DNA of 64,000 bases, from NCBI RefSeq assembly GCF_009827495.1, contig NZ_WTZA01000001.1:1996001-2060000 (forward strand), given 5' to 3'. Shown here piece by piece: positions 20,474-29,389 of the stretch (its first letter is position 1; each line of letters begins with the position of its first letter). Origin of the DNA: Tsuneonella aeria (GTDB lineage: Bacteria > Pseudomonadota > Alphaproteobacteria > Sphingomonadales > Sphingomonadaceae). The notes under the pieces are model-generated. The model saw only the letters and a program-made list of their open reading frames with translations. It made no database searches and was not told the origin of the DNA. Made by a program: the position numbers and the translations under genes.

Positions 20474-21270
20474 ACCCGGACCCGTCGGTCGGCGCGGCGA
20501 TCCGCGCGGCGCTGCTGACCGCTGACCCTGCGGCCAAGGTCAAGGCGGCGCGCAAGGTCGCCCGCGACTGGCGGCTGGGGCTACTGGCGTTGTCCGGTGA
20601 CTTGCCGATGCCGTCCCGCCCGGCCCGGCCCGCGGCGCCGGAACTGCTGCCGCCGAACCGGATGCCCAAGCGCGGAAAGGGCGGATCGCGGCGGACGCGG
20701 ATCGCGCTGTGGCACGCGCTCGCGCACATCGAATTCGTCGCGATCGATCTGGCGCTCGACATGGCCGGGCGGTTCGGCACGGAAATGGGCGCGGAATTCG
20801 TCGGCGATTTCCTCGGCGTCGCAGCGGACGAGGCGATGCACTTCGCCTTGCTGGATCGGCATCTCGCGTCGATGGGCAGTCATTACGGTGCGTTGCCGGC
20901 GCACGACGGCTTGTGGCAGGCCGCCGCGGACACGGCTGGCGATGTCGCGGCGCGGCTGGCGGTCGTGCCGATGGTGCTGGAGGCGCGCGGGCTTGACGTC
21001 ACGCCGGCGACCCTGGCGCGGGTGCGCGCAGCCGGCGATCAATCGGGCGCCCGCATCCTCGAACGAATCCTTGACGACGAAATTCGCCACGTCCGGATTG
21101 GCGTCAAATACCTGCGGCGAATTGCGCATAACCGCGGCGTAAGCCCGGATTCGCTATGGATTTCGCTGGTGCGCAGGCATTTCCGCGGCGCGCTGAAGCC
21201 TCCATTCAACGACTCGGCGCGTTCGGCTGCCGGTTTGTCGCTCGCAGCGTGCGGTGTGCTTGCTTCATAA
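20470..21270 (+). CDS. DUF455 ferritin-like protein
   Basis: A 266-residue member of the DUF455 family (COG2833), a ferritin-like four-helix fold related to the tRNA hydroxylase MiaE. Candidate di-iron ligands lie in HALAHIEFVAIDLALD, DEAMHFALLDRHL and DEIRHVRIGVKYL, giving the expected spacing of Glu and His residues on three helices. The activity of this family is not established. The GTG start at 20470 overlaps the bcp stop, so it is translationally coupled to a peroxiredoxin gene. A link to oxidative chemistry is possible but inferred. Confidence 0.85.
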   Translation: MNPDPSVGAAIRAALLTADPAAKVKAARKVARDWRLGLLALSGDLPMPSRPARPAAPELLPPNRMPKRGKGGSRRTRIALWHALAHIEFVAIDLALDMAGRFGTEMGAEFVGDFLGVAADEAMHFALLDRHLASMGSHYGALPAHDGLWQAAADTAGDVAARLAVVPMVLEARGLDVTPATLARVRAAGDQSGARILERILDDEIRHVRIGVKYLRRIAHNRGVSPDSLWISLVRRHFRGALKPPFNDSARSAAGLSLAACGVLAS

Positions 21271-21416
21271 AAGTTTCGCCGCTTAACCCACAATCCACGA
21301 GACGGCGGGGGGTTCCGATCAGTCTCAGGAAATTTAACGAAACATCGCTTTTGCGGTGATTTCGCATCGGGTTCGAAGCGGCGCCGGGGGGTGTCGCCGT
21401 AAAAAGGACGGGTATT

Positions 21417-22103
21417 TTGGTCGCAAGCCTTATCCAGCGCCGGGTCATTGCTGCACTCGCGGCATTCGGCGCAGTCTTCACGATGGGCGCCACGCCCGCC
21501 CTCGCCAACGCCAGCGCCGCTTCGGCGGACCTGGTCGCCCCGGTCCGCGATGCCAAGGCAGCGGGCGTTTCGGGCGGTGACGAACAGTTCAAGCAGCTGT
21601 TCAGCAGCTGGCGCTCGATGGACCAGAGTCCGACCGTTTCCACGCCCGTCGCGCCGTCGATGGGTGTTTCCATCCCGTCGCGCGCCCCGCTGGCCGTCGG
21701 CTCCACCAGCAGCGGCTACGGCATGCGCACCCACCCGGTGATCGGCGGCAAGCGCGCCCACAAGGGCATCGATCTTGCGGCTCCGACCGGCACGCCCATC
21801 TACGCCACCGCCGACGGCGTGATCGGCAAGGCGGACTGGTTCTCCAGCTACGGCCTGTTCGTTTCCATCGCGCACGGCGGCGACATCGAAACCCGTTACG
21901 CTCACATGAGCCGCGTCGCCGTTGCCGCGGGCGACCGGGTGCGCAAGGGCGACGTGATCGGCTACGTCGGTTCCACCGGCCGCTCGACCGGGCCGCACCT
22001 GCACTACGAAGTCCGCGTTGCCGGCGAAGCGGTCAATCCGATCCCCTACATGGCGGAAACCGGTGGCGGCAGCAGCAGCGGTCTCGCGCTCGCCGCGAAG
22101 TAA
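21417..22103 (+). CDS. Secreted M23 (LytM) peptidase
   Basis: A 228-residue cell-wall endopeptidase. The N-terminus is a signal peptide (residues 1-30, cleavage likely after ALA-N). After a short linker comes a single LytM domain (about residues 100-210). Zinc and catalytic residues are complete: His and Asp in RAHKGIDLAAP, then GPHLHYEVR with the HxH pair. The start is a TTG at 21417, supported by a strong AAAAAGGACG Shine-Dalgarno at 21401-21410; no ATG in frame fits the signal peptide. A good rho-independent terminator follows at 22171-22201, so the gene is probably transcribed alone from the 146-base upstream gap. Confidence 0.92.
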   Translation: MVASLIQRRVIAALAAFGAVFTMGATPALANASAASADLVAPVRDAKAAGVSGGDEQFKQLFSSWRSMDQSPTVSTPVAPSMGVSIPSRAPLAVGSTSSGYGMRTHPVIGGKRAHKGIDLAAPTGTPIYATADGVIGKADWFSSYGLFVSIAHGGDIETRYAHMSRVAVAAGDRVRKGDVIGYVGSTGRSTGPHLHYEVRVAGEAVNPIPYMAETGGGSSSGLALAAK

Positions 22104-22120
22104 GCATTTCGACGAACAGC

Positions 22121-22140
22121 GCCCGCCGAACGCGGCGGGC
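22121..22140 (+). other. GC-rich hairpin after the M23 peptidase gene
   Basis: A perfect 8-bp inverted repeat (GCCCGCCG, loop AACG, CGGCGGGC) 18 bases after the stop codon. No T-run follows, so by itself it is not a classical terminator. It may protect the mRNA 3' end ahead of the true terminator at 22171. Confidence 0.5.
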
Positions 22141-22170
22141 TCCGGCAGCTGGGAGAGGGCGCCGGTGACG

Positions 22171-22201
22171 GGGCGGCGGGCGTAAGTCCTGCCGCCCTTT
22201 T
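22171..22201 (+). terminator. Rho-independent terminator of the M23 peptidase gene
   Basis: GGGCGGCGGG pairs with CCTGCCGCCC over 10 bp (one G-T wobble) around a 7-base loop and is followed by four Ts. It lies 68 bases after the M23 stop and before the acyl-CoA synthetase start. Confidence 0.8.
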
Positions 22202-22256
22202 CGCTTGCCCGGTGGCAATGGAAAACTAGGCTCCCGTCAAAAGAGCGACGGGAGAG

Positions 22257-23801
22257 ATGACGATGCATCCGACAATCCACGCGCAGGCGCGTGCGCAGCA
22301 TCCGGCTATCGTCATGGCCGGGAGCGGCCAGATCGTGACGTACGGAGAGCTCGACGCCGCCGCCGACCGCATCGCCCAGCTGCTGCGCAGCCGGGGCATC
22401 GGGCAGGGCGGGGCGGTGGCCCTGCTGCTGGAAAACCGGCCGGAATATCTCGAGATCGCCTGGGGCAACCAGCGCGCCGGCACCACGCTGGTACCGATCT
22501 CCACGCACCTGACGGCCGACGAGATCGCCTATATCCTGGCCGACAGCGACGCCACGCTGCTGATCAGTTCAGTCCAGTTCGCCCCGCGCCTGGCCGAACT
22601 GGCGTCGCTGGCGCCCGATGTCGCGCAGCTGGTGTTCGAAGGGGCGCCGGATGCCGCGGCGGCGATCGCGGCCATGCCGGCGGAGCCGATCGCCGACCAG
22701 GCGCCCGGCCTCGCCATGCTGTACAGCTCCGGCACCACGGGCCGGCCCAAGGGGATCAAGCCGGTCAGCCCGCCCGATCCCGATCACATGGCGGTTTCGC
22801 CGCTCGTCATGCTGGCGGCCCACGCCTTCGGATGGCCCACGGACGGCAGCGTCGTCTATCTTTCGCCGGGCCCGCTCTACCACGCCGCACCGTTCCGCTG
22901 GACGATGACCACGCACTGTCTCGGCGGCACGGTGGTGGTGATGGAAAAGTTCGATCCCGAAGCCGCGCTCGCCGCGATCGAGAAATACGCGGTCACCGAC
23001 AGCCAGTGGGTGCCGACTCACTTCGTCCGCATGCTCAAGCTGCCGGAAGAGGTGCGCACGCGGTACGACCTGTCGAGCCACAAGCGCGCGATCCACGCGG
23101 CCGCGCCCTGCCCGGTCGATGTGAAGCACGCGATGATCGACTGGTGGGGGCCGATCCTGCTGGAATACTACGCGGGGAGCGAAGGCAACGGCATGACGTT
23201 CCTCACCGCGCAGGCATGGCTCGATCATCCGGGCTCGGTCGGCAAGCCTATCATGGGCGTGCCGCATATCTGCGACGGCGAAGGCAAGGAACTGCCCGTT
23301 GGCGAGGAAGGGGTGATCTTCTTCGAGAACGACAGCCAGTTCGCCTATCACAACGATCCGGACAAGACGGCCGAAGCGACCCATGCCCAAGGATGGACCA
23401 CCCTGGGCGACATCGGCAAGCTGGATGCCGACGGCTACCTTTATCTCACGGATCGGCGCAGCAACATGATCATCTCGGGCGGGGTGAACATCTACCCGCA
23501 GGAGATCGAGAACCTGCTCATCACGCACCCCGCGGTCGTCGACGCCGCCGTTGTCGGCGCGCCGGACCCCGACATGGGCGAACGCGTGGTGGCGGTGGTC
23601 CAACCAGCGGACATGGCGCGGGCCGGCGACGGCCTGAGGGCCGAGTTGCTCGAATACCTGGGCCAGCGGCTCGCCCGGCTCAAGCTCCCGCGCGAGATCG
23701 AGTTCCGCGACGCCCTGCCGCGCGAGGCGAACGGCAAGCTCTACAAGCGCAAGCTGAAGGAGGAATTCCGCGAGCGCGCCGCGGCCGAGCGCCCGGGATA
23801 G
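22257..23801 (+). CDS. Acyl-CoA synthetase (AMP-forming, FadD-like)
   Basis: This 514-residue ligase activates a carboxylic acid to its CoA thioester through an acyl-AMP. The adenylation motifs are all present: LYSSGTTGRPKGIKP (P-loop) near residue 160, YYAGSEGNGMTF (A5 region) near residue 305, TLGDIGKLDADGYLYLTDR near residue 385, the hinge and lysine-bearing GGVNIYPQEIENLL, and ANGKLYKRKLK with the catalytic lysine at the C-terminus. Short N-terminal text suggests a broad or branched-chain substrate, but this cannot be fixed. The start has a good GGGAGAG ribosome site. A hairpin covering the stop separates it from the convergent SLC13 gene. Confidence 0.9.
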   Translation: MTMHPTIHAQARAQHPAIVMAGSGQIVTYGELDAAADRIAQLLRSRGIGQGGAVALLLENRPEYLEIAWGNQRAGTTLVPISTHLTADEIAYILADSDATLLISSVQFAPRLAELASLAPDVAQLVFEGAPDAAAAIAAMPAEPIADQAPGLAMLYSSGTTGRPKGIKPVSPPDPDHMAVSPLVMLAAHAFGWPTDGSVVYLSPGPLYHAAPFRWTMTTHCLGGTVVVMEKFDPEAALAAIEKYAVTDSQWVPTHFVRMLKLPEEVRTRYDLSSHKRAIHAAAPCPVDVKHAMIDWWGPILLEYYAGSEGNGMTFLTAQAWLDHPGSVGKPIMGVPHICDGEGKELPVGEEGVIFFENDSQFAYHNDPDKTAEATHAQGWTTLGDIGKLDADGYLYLTDRRSNMIISGGVNIYPQEIENLLITHPAVVDAAVVGAPDPDMGERVVAVVQPADMARAGDGLRAELLEYLGQRLARLKLPREIEFRDALPREANGKLYKRKLKEEFRERAAAERPG

Positions 23802-23818
23802 GCGGTCGGCATCCCGGG
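23792..23818. terminator. Symmetric hairpin between two convergent genes
   Basis: CCCGGGAT and ATCCCGGG form a perfect 8-bp stem around an 11-base loop. It includes the TAG of the acyl-CoA synthetase and ends 11 bases before the SLC13 stop. No T-run is present on either strand, so it may act as a bidirectional stop or an mRNA end stabiliser, not a textbook terminator. Confidence 0.45.
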
Positions 23819-23828
23819 AGCGAGGCCG

Positions 23829-25172
23829 TCAGAACGGGAAAACGATCGGGATCGCGATGCACGCCGCGGCCCAGGTGACGAGGTTGAGCGGCAGGCCGAC
23901 GCGCACGAAATCCATGTAACGGTATCCGCCCAGCTGGAAGACCAGCGCATTGGTCTGGTATCCATATGGCGTGGCGAAGGCCGCGCTTGCCCCGATCATG
24001 ACGGCGGCGACGAACGGTTTGGGGTGGACCGCCAGCCCTTCGGCCAGGCTCACGGCCACCGGGGTCAGCAGCACCGCGACGGTGGCGTTCGACAGGAGTT
24101 CGGTCAGCAGGACCGTCGCGCCGTAGAACACGATCAATGCAAACAGGGGGCCCAGCGGGCCGATGGTGTTCACCAGCCTGGCGGTCGCCGCGGCGGCAAG
24201 GCCGGTTTCCTCCATGGCCACGCCGATCACCACCATCCCGGCGATCAGCATCAGGATTTCCGGGCGCAGCCCGCGGTATGCCTCGTCCGGATCGATCACG
24301 CGGATCAGGATCAGCAGCACCGCCCCGGCAAAGGCGGTCGCGGCGATGGGTGCCACGCCCATCGTGGCGGCCGTCACCGCGCCGATGAAGACCATCAGGG
24401 ACGCAAACGCCCTCCATGGGTGGAAGCTGTGCTCGGGCGCGAAGACCGCCGCGTTGCCGATCGATGCGGACTGGTCCGGGTGGCGCAGCGCCTCGGCCGT
24501 CCGCTCCGCATCGTCTGCCGGCGTGTCGAAGCGGATCAGCCGCCCGGCGAAGAAAAACAGGAACGCGCCGCCCGCCGCGGCCACCGCCAGGCCGACCGGC
24601 GCAATCTCGAACATCGAGAACGTCGGCGAACCGCTGGAACGGGCCATGTCGTTGACCAGCAGGTTGGTCGAAGTGCCGATCAACGTGCAGCACCCGCCCA
24701 GGACAGTGATGTACGATAGCGGCATGAGATAACGCCGCGGGTCGAGCCCCACGCTCTTCGCCACGTCGCGGATCACCGGGGCTGCCAGGACCACGATCGG
24801 CGTGTTGTTCAGGAACGCGCTGACCGCGCCGCACAGGACCATCACGATCCAGATGCCGGTCGCCCCCGCCTTGCGCGCCAGCCACACCCCGCCGCCGATC
24901 GCCTTGTCGAGCAGGCCGGAACGCTCCATCGCGTAAGCGATCACGAACAGCGCGGCGAGCGCGATGATCGCCGGGCTCGCGAATGCGACCTGCACGTCAA
25001 CCGGCTTGACCGCGCCGGTCATCAGCAGCACCGCCGCCCCGGTCAGCGCGACGACGTCCGCGCGAAACCGGTCGAGGATCATCGCGCCCACCACGGCCGC
25101 CAGCACGCCCAGCGTCACCGCCTGGTTGGGCGTGAGGCCGGTGGCCGCGAGGAAATCCGCGACCGCGTTCAT
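23829..25172 (-). CDS. SLC13-family anion permease
   Basis: A 447-residue inner-membrane transporter with about 11-12 hydrophobic helices. Family signatures include the two hairpin regions AFLNNTPIVVLAAPVI with LIGTSTNLLV in the first half, and LTELLSNATVAVLLTPVA with FATPYGYQTNALV in the second half. This repeat is typical of the divalent anion:Na+ symporters (SLC13/ArsB superfamily). Larger bacterial relatives carry TrkA-C regulatory domains in the middle; here only a short loop (FDTPADDAERTAEALRHPDQ) is present, so regulation by those domains is absent. The ATG overlaps the galU stop by 4 bases, an unusual pairing. The substrate (sulfate, dicarboxylate or other) is unknown. Confidence 0.88.
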   Translation of the reverse strand: MNAVADFLAATGLTPNQAVTLGVLAAVVGAMILDRFRADVVALTGAAVLLMTGAVKPVDVQVAFASPAIIALAALFVIAYAMERSGLLDKAIGGGVWLARKAGATGIWIVMVLCGAVSAFLNNTPIVVLAAPVIRDVAKSVGLDPRRYLMPLSYITVLGGCCTLIGTSTNLLVNDMARSSGSPTFSMFEIAPVGLAVAAAGGAFLFFFAGRLIRFDTPADDAERTAEALRHPDQSASIGNAAVFAPEHSFHPWRAFASLMVFIGAVTAATMGVAPIAATAFAGAVLLILIRVIDPDEAYRGLRPEILMLIAGMVVIGVAMEETGLAAAATARLVNTIGPLGPLFALIVFYGATVLLTELLSNATVAVLLTPVAVSLAEGLAVHPKPFVAAVMIGASAAFATPYGYQTNALVFQLGGYRYMDFVRVGLPLNLVTWAAACIAIPIVFPF

Positions 25173-26044
25173 GCGCCGAGCAGCCGCTGGGCGATCGCGC
25201 GCACTTCGCTGCCCATGTCCTCACGCTCCAGCGCCAGCGCCAGCGTCGCTTCGACGAAACCCAGCTTGCTGCCGCAGTCGAATCGGCGACCGGCGAAGGT
25301 GACGGCGTGGAAGGGCTGGCCGCCGATCATGCGGGCCATCGCGTCGGTAAGCTGTATCTCGCCGCCGGCGCCGGCCTCCTGCGCCTCCAGCACGCGCATG
25401 ACTTCCGGCTGGAGGATATAACGGCCGGAAATGATCCGGGTGGAGGGCGCCTGGCCCAGCGGCGGCTTTTCGACGAGGCCGGTGACTTCGGTCAGGCTGT
25501 CTGTCACCGCGGCGCCGGGCGCGATCACGCCGTAGCTCGATACCTGGTCGGCCGGGACGTCGAGCACGCTGATGAGGTTGCCCCCCACCGCGTCATAGGC
25601 GGCGATCATCTGCGCCATGCAGCCCGGGCTGCCGTGCATCAACTCGTCGGGCAGGAAAACCGCGAACGGTTCGTCGCCCACGATATCGCGGGCGCACCAG
25701 ATCGCGTGGCCCAGCCCGAGCGGTTCCTGCTGGCGCACGAAAACGCAATTCCCCGGCGGCAACCGGGTCGGGCCCAGCACGGCGAGATCCTTGCCGCGGC
25801 CACCCATCGTCCGCTCCAGCTCGAACGCGATGTCGAAGTGATCCTCGATCGCGGCCTTGCCGCGCCCGGTGACGAAGATCATCTGCTCGATCCCCGCCTC
25901 CAGCGCCTCGTCCACGGCGTACTGGATCAGCGGTCGGTCGACGATCGGCAGCATTTCCTTGGGCACCGCCTTTGTCGCGGGCAGGAAGCGGGTGCCCAGC
26001 CCGGCGACGGGAAAAACGGCTTTCCGGATAGGTTTGCGGATCAT
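25169..26044 (-). CDS. galU: UTP-glucose-1-phosphate uridylyltransferase
   Basis: GalU makes UDP-glucose, the precursor for exopolysaccharide, LPS sugars and other glycans. The nucleotide-binding start is intact (VFPVAGLGTRFLPATKAVPKEMLPIVDRP is given here only in part as AGLGTRFLPATKAVPKEM), with VDEALEAGIEQMIFVTGRGK, FAVFLPDELMHG and VEKP following in order. At 291 residues it is the standard size. It is co-transcribed with the SLC13 gene (4-base overlap) and divergent from murA. Its product could feed the sugar-phosphate transferase at 35332 and the O-glycosylation genes near 48-50 kb; this link is inferred. Confidence 0.96.
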   Translation of the reverse strand: MIRKPIRKAVFPVAGLGTRFLPATKAVPKEMLPIVDRPLIQYAVDEALEAGIEQMIFVTGRGKAAIEDHFDIAFELERTMGGRGKDLAVLGPTRLPPGNCVFVRQQEPLGLGHAIWCARDIVGDEPFAVFLPDELMHGSPGCMAQMIAAYDAVGGNLISVLDVPADQVSSYGVIAPGAAVTDSLTEVTGLVEKPPLGQAPSTRIISGRYILQPEVMRVLEAQEAGAGGEIQLTDAMARMIGGQPFHAVTFAGRRFDCGSKLGFVEATLALALEREDMGSEVRAIAQRLLGA

Positions 26045-26173
26045 GGCCGATGCGAATCGCAGGCGCCGGGGAAGGCGTCAACCGGTTGCGGCCTTGCGTG
26101 CGTCCAGCCCGCGCGCCGCACCTTCGCGCGAACCAATTCTTGTGCCGCGCCCCGCCGGCGCTAAAGCGCGTCG

Positions 26174-27457
26174 ATGGACAAGATCATCGTCGAAGGCGGC
26201 AAGCGCCTCAGTGGCAGCATTCCGATCAGCGGCGCGAAGAACGCGGCGCTCACCCTCATTCCCTGCGCCCTGCTGACCGAAGAGCCGGTGACGCTGCGCA
26301 ACCTGCCGCGGCTGGCCGATATCGACGGGTTCCAGCATCTGATGAACCAGTTCGGCGTGACGACCGTCATCCAGGGCAACCGGCCGGAGGATTTCGGCCG
26401 GGTCATGTCGCTCGAGGCGACCCGCATCACCGGCACGACCGCGCCGTACGATCTGGTGCGCAAGATGCGCGCCTCGATCCTCGTGCTCGGCCCGATGCTG
26501 GCGCGCATGGGCGAAGCGACCGTCTCGCTTCCGGGCGGCTGCGCCATCGGCAATCGCCCGATCGACCTGCACTTGCGGGCGCTGGAGGCGCTGGGGGCCA
26601 CGATCGAGCTCGCCCAGGGATACGTTCGCGCGCACGCGCCGGACGGCGGGCTGCCGGGCGGGGAGTACGATTTTCCCGTGGTGTCCGTCGGCGCGACCGA
26701 AAACGCGCTCATGGCGGCGGCGCTCGCCAGCGGGACCAGCCGCCTGCTCAATGCCGCGCGCGAGCCGGAGATCGTCGACTTGTGCAATCTGCTGGTCGCC
26801 ATGGGTGCCGAGATCGAAGGCATCGGCACGTCGGACCTGACGGTCCACGGCGCGCGCCGCCTGCACGGCGCGACCTATTGCGTCATGCCGGACCGGATCG
26901 AAGCGGGCAGCTACGCCTGCGCCGCCGCGATCACCGGGGGCGAAGTGCTGCTGGAAGGTGCCAAGGCGGAAGACATGTCCGCCACCATCCACGCCTTGCG
27001 CAACATCGGCGTCAGGGTCGATGCGGAGAAGGGCGGCGTCCGCGTTGCGGCGGATGGCAAGCTGCGCGCGGTGACGCTCTCCACCGCGCCCTACCCGGGC
27101 CTCGCGACCGACATGCAGGCTCAGCTCATGGCCCTGCTGACGGTGGCCGAAGGCGCCAGCGTGCTGCACGAGACGATTTTCGAAAACCGCTACATGCACG
27201 TCCCGGAACTGGCACGAATGGGGGCGAACATCGAAACCTCCGGCCGCACCGCGGTGGTTCACGGCGTCGCCAAGCTGCACGGGGCCGAAGTAATGGCCAC
27301 CGATCTGCGCGCATCGATGAGCCTCGTGATCGCCGGACTCGCGGCCGAAGGACAGACCGAAGTGCGGCGTCTCTATCACCTCGACCGGGGTTACGAGCGG
27401 CTGGAGGAAAAGCTCGCACTGGTCGGCGCACAAGTAGAACGCGTCGGAGACGAATGA
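26174..27457 (+). CDS. murA: UDP-N-acetylglucosamine 1-carboxyvinyltransferase
   Basis: MurA transfers enolpyruvate from PEP to UDP-GlcNAc, the first committed step of peptidoglycan synthesis, in the cytoplasm. The enzyme is 427 residues with the inside-out alpha/beta barrel text ([19 protein letters not shown] at the start, [16 protein letters not shown] in the loop). Cys123 corresponds to E. coli Cys115, the residue attacked by fosfomycin, so the protein should be fosfomycin-sensitive. [19 protein letters not shown] and [13 protein letters not shown] close the fold. It is divergent from galU and followed by a small unrelated gene. Confidence 0.97.
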   Translation: MDKIIVEGGKRLSGSIPISGAKNAALTLIPCALLTEEPVTLRNLPRLADIDGFQHLMNQFGVTTVIQGNRPEDFGRVMSLEATRITGTTAPYDLVRKMRASILVLGPMLARMGEATVSLPGGCAIGNRPIDLHLRALEALGATIELAQGYVRAHAPDGGLPGGEYDFPVVSVGATENALMAAALASGTSRLLNAAREPEIVDLCNLLVAMGAEIEGIGTSDLTVHGARRLHGATYCVMPDRIEAGSYACAAAITGGEVLLEGAKAEDMSATIHALRNIGVRVDAEKGGVRVAADGKLRAVTLSTAPYPGLATDMQAQLMALLTVAEGASVLHETIFENRYMHVPELARMGANIETSGRTAVVHGVAKLHGAEVMATDLRASMSLVIAGLAAEGQTEVRRLYHLDRGYERLEEKLALVGAQVERVGDE

Positions 27458-27523
27458 GAATTCTCTTTGACGGGATACGCGCACCGCTTCCGGCGTTGAT
27501 GGGCCAAGAAAGAGAGGTCCACC

Positions 27524-27766
27524 ATGGCACTGCTGAAACTCGCCGCGCTCGGAACGCTCGGCTACGTCGGATACCAGTACTACCAGAAGAACTTCGCGCA
27601 TAAGGGCCAGGCCGCCTTCGCCGGCAGCGAAGGCAACTACGGCGCCAACCACGTCCGCGCGGCGGGTCCCGAATCGATGCGCGACAACGGCGGCCGTGCG
27701 TGGGACAAGGCCGATCAGGCAAGCGATGAAAGCTTTCCCGCCAGCGATCCCCCGGCGACCTACTGA
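27524..27766 (+). CDS. Small conserved-type protein with SFPASDPP tail
   Basis: An 80-residue protein with a good ribosome site (AGAGAGGT 7 bases before the ATG). Residues 3-20 are moderately hydrophobic (LLKLAALGTLGYVGYQYY) and could form one membrane anchor. The C-terminus DQASDESFPASDPPATY is a short motif I know from many small proteobacterial proteins of unknown function. It follows murA by 66 bases and has its own terminator at 27805, so it may be a monocistronic gene. Function unknown. Confidence 0.7.
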   Translation: MALLKLAALGTLGYVGYQYYQKNFAHKGQAAFAGSEGNYGANHVRAAGPESMRDNGGRAWDKADQASDESFPASDPPATY

Positions 27767-27804
27767 AGGAGCAACGGGTCTGGATCGCCCTGACGGGTGA
27801 AGAG

Positions 27805-27838
27805 GCGGGTGGGTCCTTCTTCGGATCTGCCCGCTTTT
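27805..27838 (+). terminator. Rho-independent terminator after the small 80-residue protein gene
   Basis: GCGGGTGGGTCC and GGATCTGCCCGC form a 12-bp stem with three wobble pairs, loop TTCTTC, followed by TTTT. It reaches the last base before the stop codon of the convergent ribbon-helix-helix gene. Confidence 0.75.
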
Positions 27839-28093
27839 CTATGCGCCTTTGGCGGGGTGCCGGGACGTGTCCTGAGACACCAGCCACAGACGCACCGCCC
27901 CCGCGAGGCCGCAGGGCGTCGGGCTTGCGATGCGTTCTTCGTCGATCATCGCGACCAGCGTATTGACCGGCACGCCGCGCGCGGCGGCCGCGGCGCGCAA
28001 CATGTCCCAGAACATCGGCTCGAGACTGATCGAGGTTTTGTGGCCGGCGATCTCGACCGAGCGCTTGACCGGGGGGTGGTAGGGAACAGGCAC
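27839..28093 (-). CDS. Ribbon-helix-helix domain protein
   Basis: An 84-residue protein of the RHH_4 type (Pfam PF13467 from memory). The strand-forming text KRSVEIAGHKTSISLEP is followed by helices FWDMLRAAAAARG and NTLVAMIDEERI, the usual DNA-binding or dimer fold. The C-terminus ends in GAVRLWLVSQDTS. Members are commonly annotated as aryl-sulfate sulfotransferase or uncharacterised RHH proteins, and their targets are unknown. A DNA-binding role is inferred from the fold only. It lies downstream of the PilZ gene on the same strand (42 bases) and could share its transcript. Confidence 0.8.
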   Translation of the reverse strand: MPVPYHPPVKRSVEIAGHKTSISLEPMFWDMLRAAAAARGVPVNTLVAMIDEERIASPTPCGLAGAVRLWLVSQDTSRHPAKGA

Positions 28094-28135
28094 GCCGGGC
28101 GGTCTAGCCGACGCCCGCGGCGCTGTCGCCCGCCT

Positions 28136-28468
28136 TCAGTCCGCCGATTCGTCCTCCGGCGGAGGATTGGCGGCCACCAGGTGTGAGACGATCGCAGGAT
28201 GCAGCGGGTCGCTGAAGCGAATGCCTGCAGAGCCCTCGGAAATCCATGCCATTTCTCCGCCGAGCGCTTCGAGGCCACCGATCTTGAGGGCCCAGCCGCT
28301 GCTGGCGGCCACGTACTGGTCGGCCATGCTGATCCGGCAGCCGGTGGCGGACAGGTCTTCGACTTGCACGGGAAAGCGCGCGCCTTTGCTCGACCGGATG
28401 CGGCCGTCGATCCGCGTATCAAACCGGGGTTCGGCGCGGCGGTCCCCGTGTATCGAATCCGTGCTCAT
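28136..28468 (-). CDS. PilZ-domain protein
   Basis: A 110-residue single-domain protein. Both c-di-GMP binding elements are recognisable: an RRAEPRFD box (RxxxR) near residue 10 and DLSATGCRI near residue 40 (D/NxSxxG). It may bind cyclic di-GMP and act on a partner, but the partner is not evident from context. The start ATG at 28468 has a modest upstream GAGCAG. The 130-base gap on its other side, up to the phbB stop, holds nothing I can identify. Confidence 0.82.
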   Translation of the reverse strand: MSTDSIHGDRRAEPRFDTRIDGRIRSSKGARFPVQVEDLSATGCRISMADQYVAASSGWALKIGGLEALGGEMAWISEGSAGIRFSDPLHPAIVSHLVAANPPPEDESAD

Positions 28469-28598
28469 CTGCTCCGTCCTGGCGATTGCTGGAAGAGCGA
28501 CCTGTCTTGTTTTGCGGGTTCTTACGGGGGAAGTACGAATATCGAGTTAACATCTGTTGGTTGCGCGCGGCCGCTTTCGCCGCTGCCGCGCGCCGCCG

Positions 28599-29321
28599 TC
28601 AGTACATGTGCTGGCCGCCATTGATGCTCATGGTGGAGCCGGTGACGAAGCCGCCTTCGTCGCTGGTCAGGAAGGCCACCCCGCGGGCGATCTCGCCTGC
28701 CTGGCCCAACCGGCCGACGGGTATCCGGGCGACGATCTTTTCCAGAACCGGTTCGGGCACGGCCGCCACCATGTCGGTGTCGATGTAACCGGGCGCGATC
28801 GCGTTGACGGTGACGCCCTTCTTCGCCCCCTCCTGTGCCAGCGCCTTGGTGAAGCCGTGAATGCCGCTCTTGGCCGCGGCGTAATTGACCTGGCCATATT
28901 GGCCCGCCTGCCCGTTGATGCTGCCGATGTTGACGATCCGGCCCCAGCCGCGCGCCACCATGCCGGGAAAGCACGCCTTGGCCATGTTGAAACATCCGCC
29001 CAGGTTGACCCGCATCACGTCGTGCCAGTCGTCGTAGCTCATCCGGGCAAGAGTGCCGTCGCGAGTGATGCCGGCGTTGTTGACCACGATGTCCACCGGG
29101 CCGACCTCTTCGGTCACGCGTTGGCATCCCTCGAGGCACGCCTCGTGGTCGCCTACGTCCCACTTGTAGACCGTGATACCGTGTTCTTCGGCGAAAGCCT
29201 GGGCCTTCGCATCGTTGCCAGCGTAGTTGGCGACGACCGTGCGTCCCTGTTCCTTGAGCGCGAGGCAGATCGCCTCTCCGATGCCACGGGTGCCCCCAGT
29301 GACGATTGCCACGCGTTCCAT
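28599..29321 (-). CDS. phbB: Acetoacetyl-CoA reductase
   Basis: This short-chain dehydrogenase reduces acetoacetyl-CoA to (R)-3-hydroxybutyryl-CoA with NADPH, the second step of polyhydroxybutyrate synthesis. The 240-residue sequence has the glycine-rich TGGTRGIG motif and the catalytic tetrad Asn106, Ser134, Tyr147 and Lys151. Text such as NIGSINGQAGQYGQVNYAAA and the ending SINGGQHMY is characteristic of PhbB/PhaB and distinguishes it from FabG. No thiolase or synthase is adjacent; a thiolase lies at 51067 and the depolymerase at 55450, so the pathway genes are scattered. A hairpin lies just upstream of its ribosome site. Confidence 0.93.
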   Translation of the reverse strand: MERVAIVTGGTRGIGEAICLALKEQGRTVVANYAGNDAKAQAFAEEHGITVYKWDVGDHEACLEGCQRVTEEVGPVDIVVNNAGITRDGTLARMSYDDWHDVMRVNLGGCFNMAKACFPGMVARGWGRIVNIGSINGQAGQYGQVNYAAAKSGIHGFTKALAQEGAKKGVTVNAIAPGYIDTDMVAAVPEPVLEKIVARIPVGRLGQAGEIARGVAFLTSDEGGFVTGSTMSINGGQHMY

Positions 29322-29333
29322 TGCCGCTCCTTG

Positions 29334-29361
29334 CCTGTTTCAGGTCTCTCCGCCTGACAGG
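29334..29361. promoter_or_regulatory. Imperfect palindrome just upstream of phbB
   Basis: CCTGTTTCAGG and CCTGACAGG are inverted partners (9 paired bases with a two-base bulge) around an 8-base spacer. The element ends 12 bases before the phbB start codon at 29321. It could be an operator or a 5'-UTR hairpin next to the AGGAG ribosome site. Function is inferred from position only. Confidence 0.35.
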
Positions 29362-29389
29362 CTAGGGCCAAGGCTGCGTCCGGGCAAAG

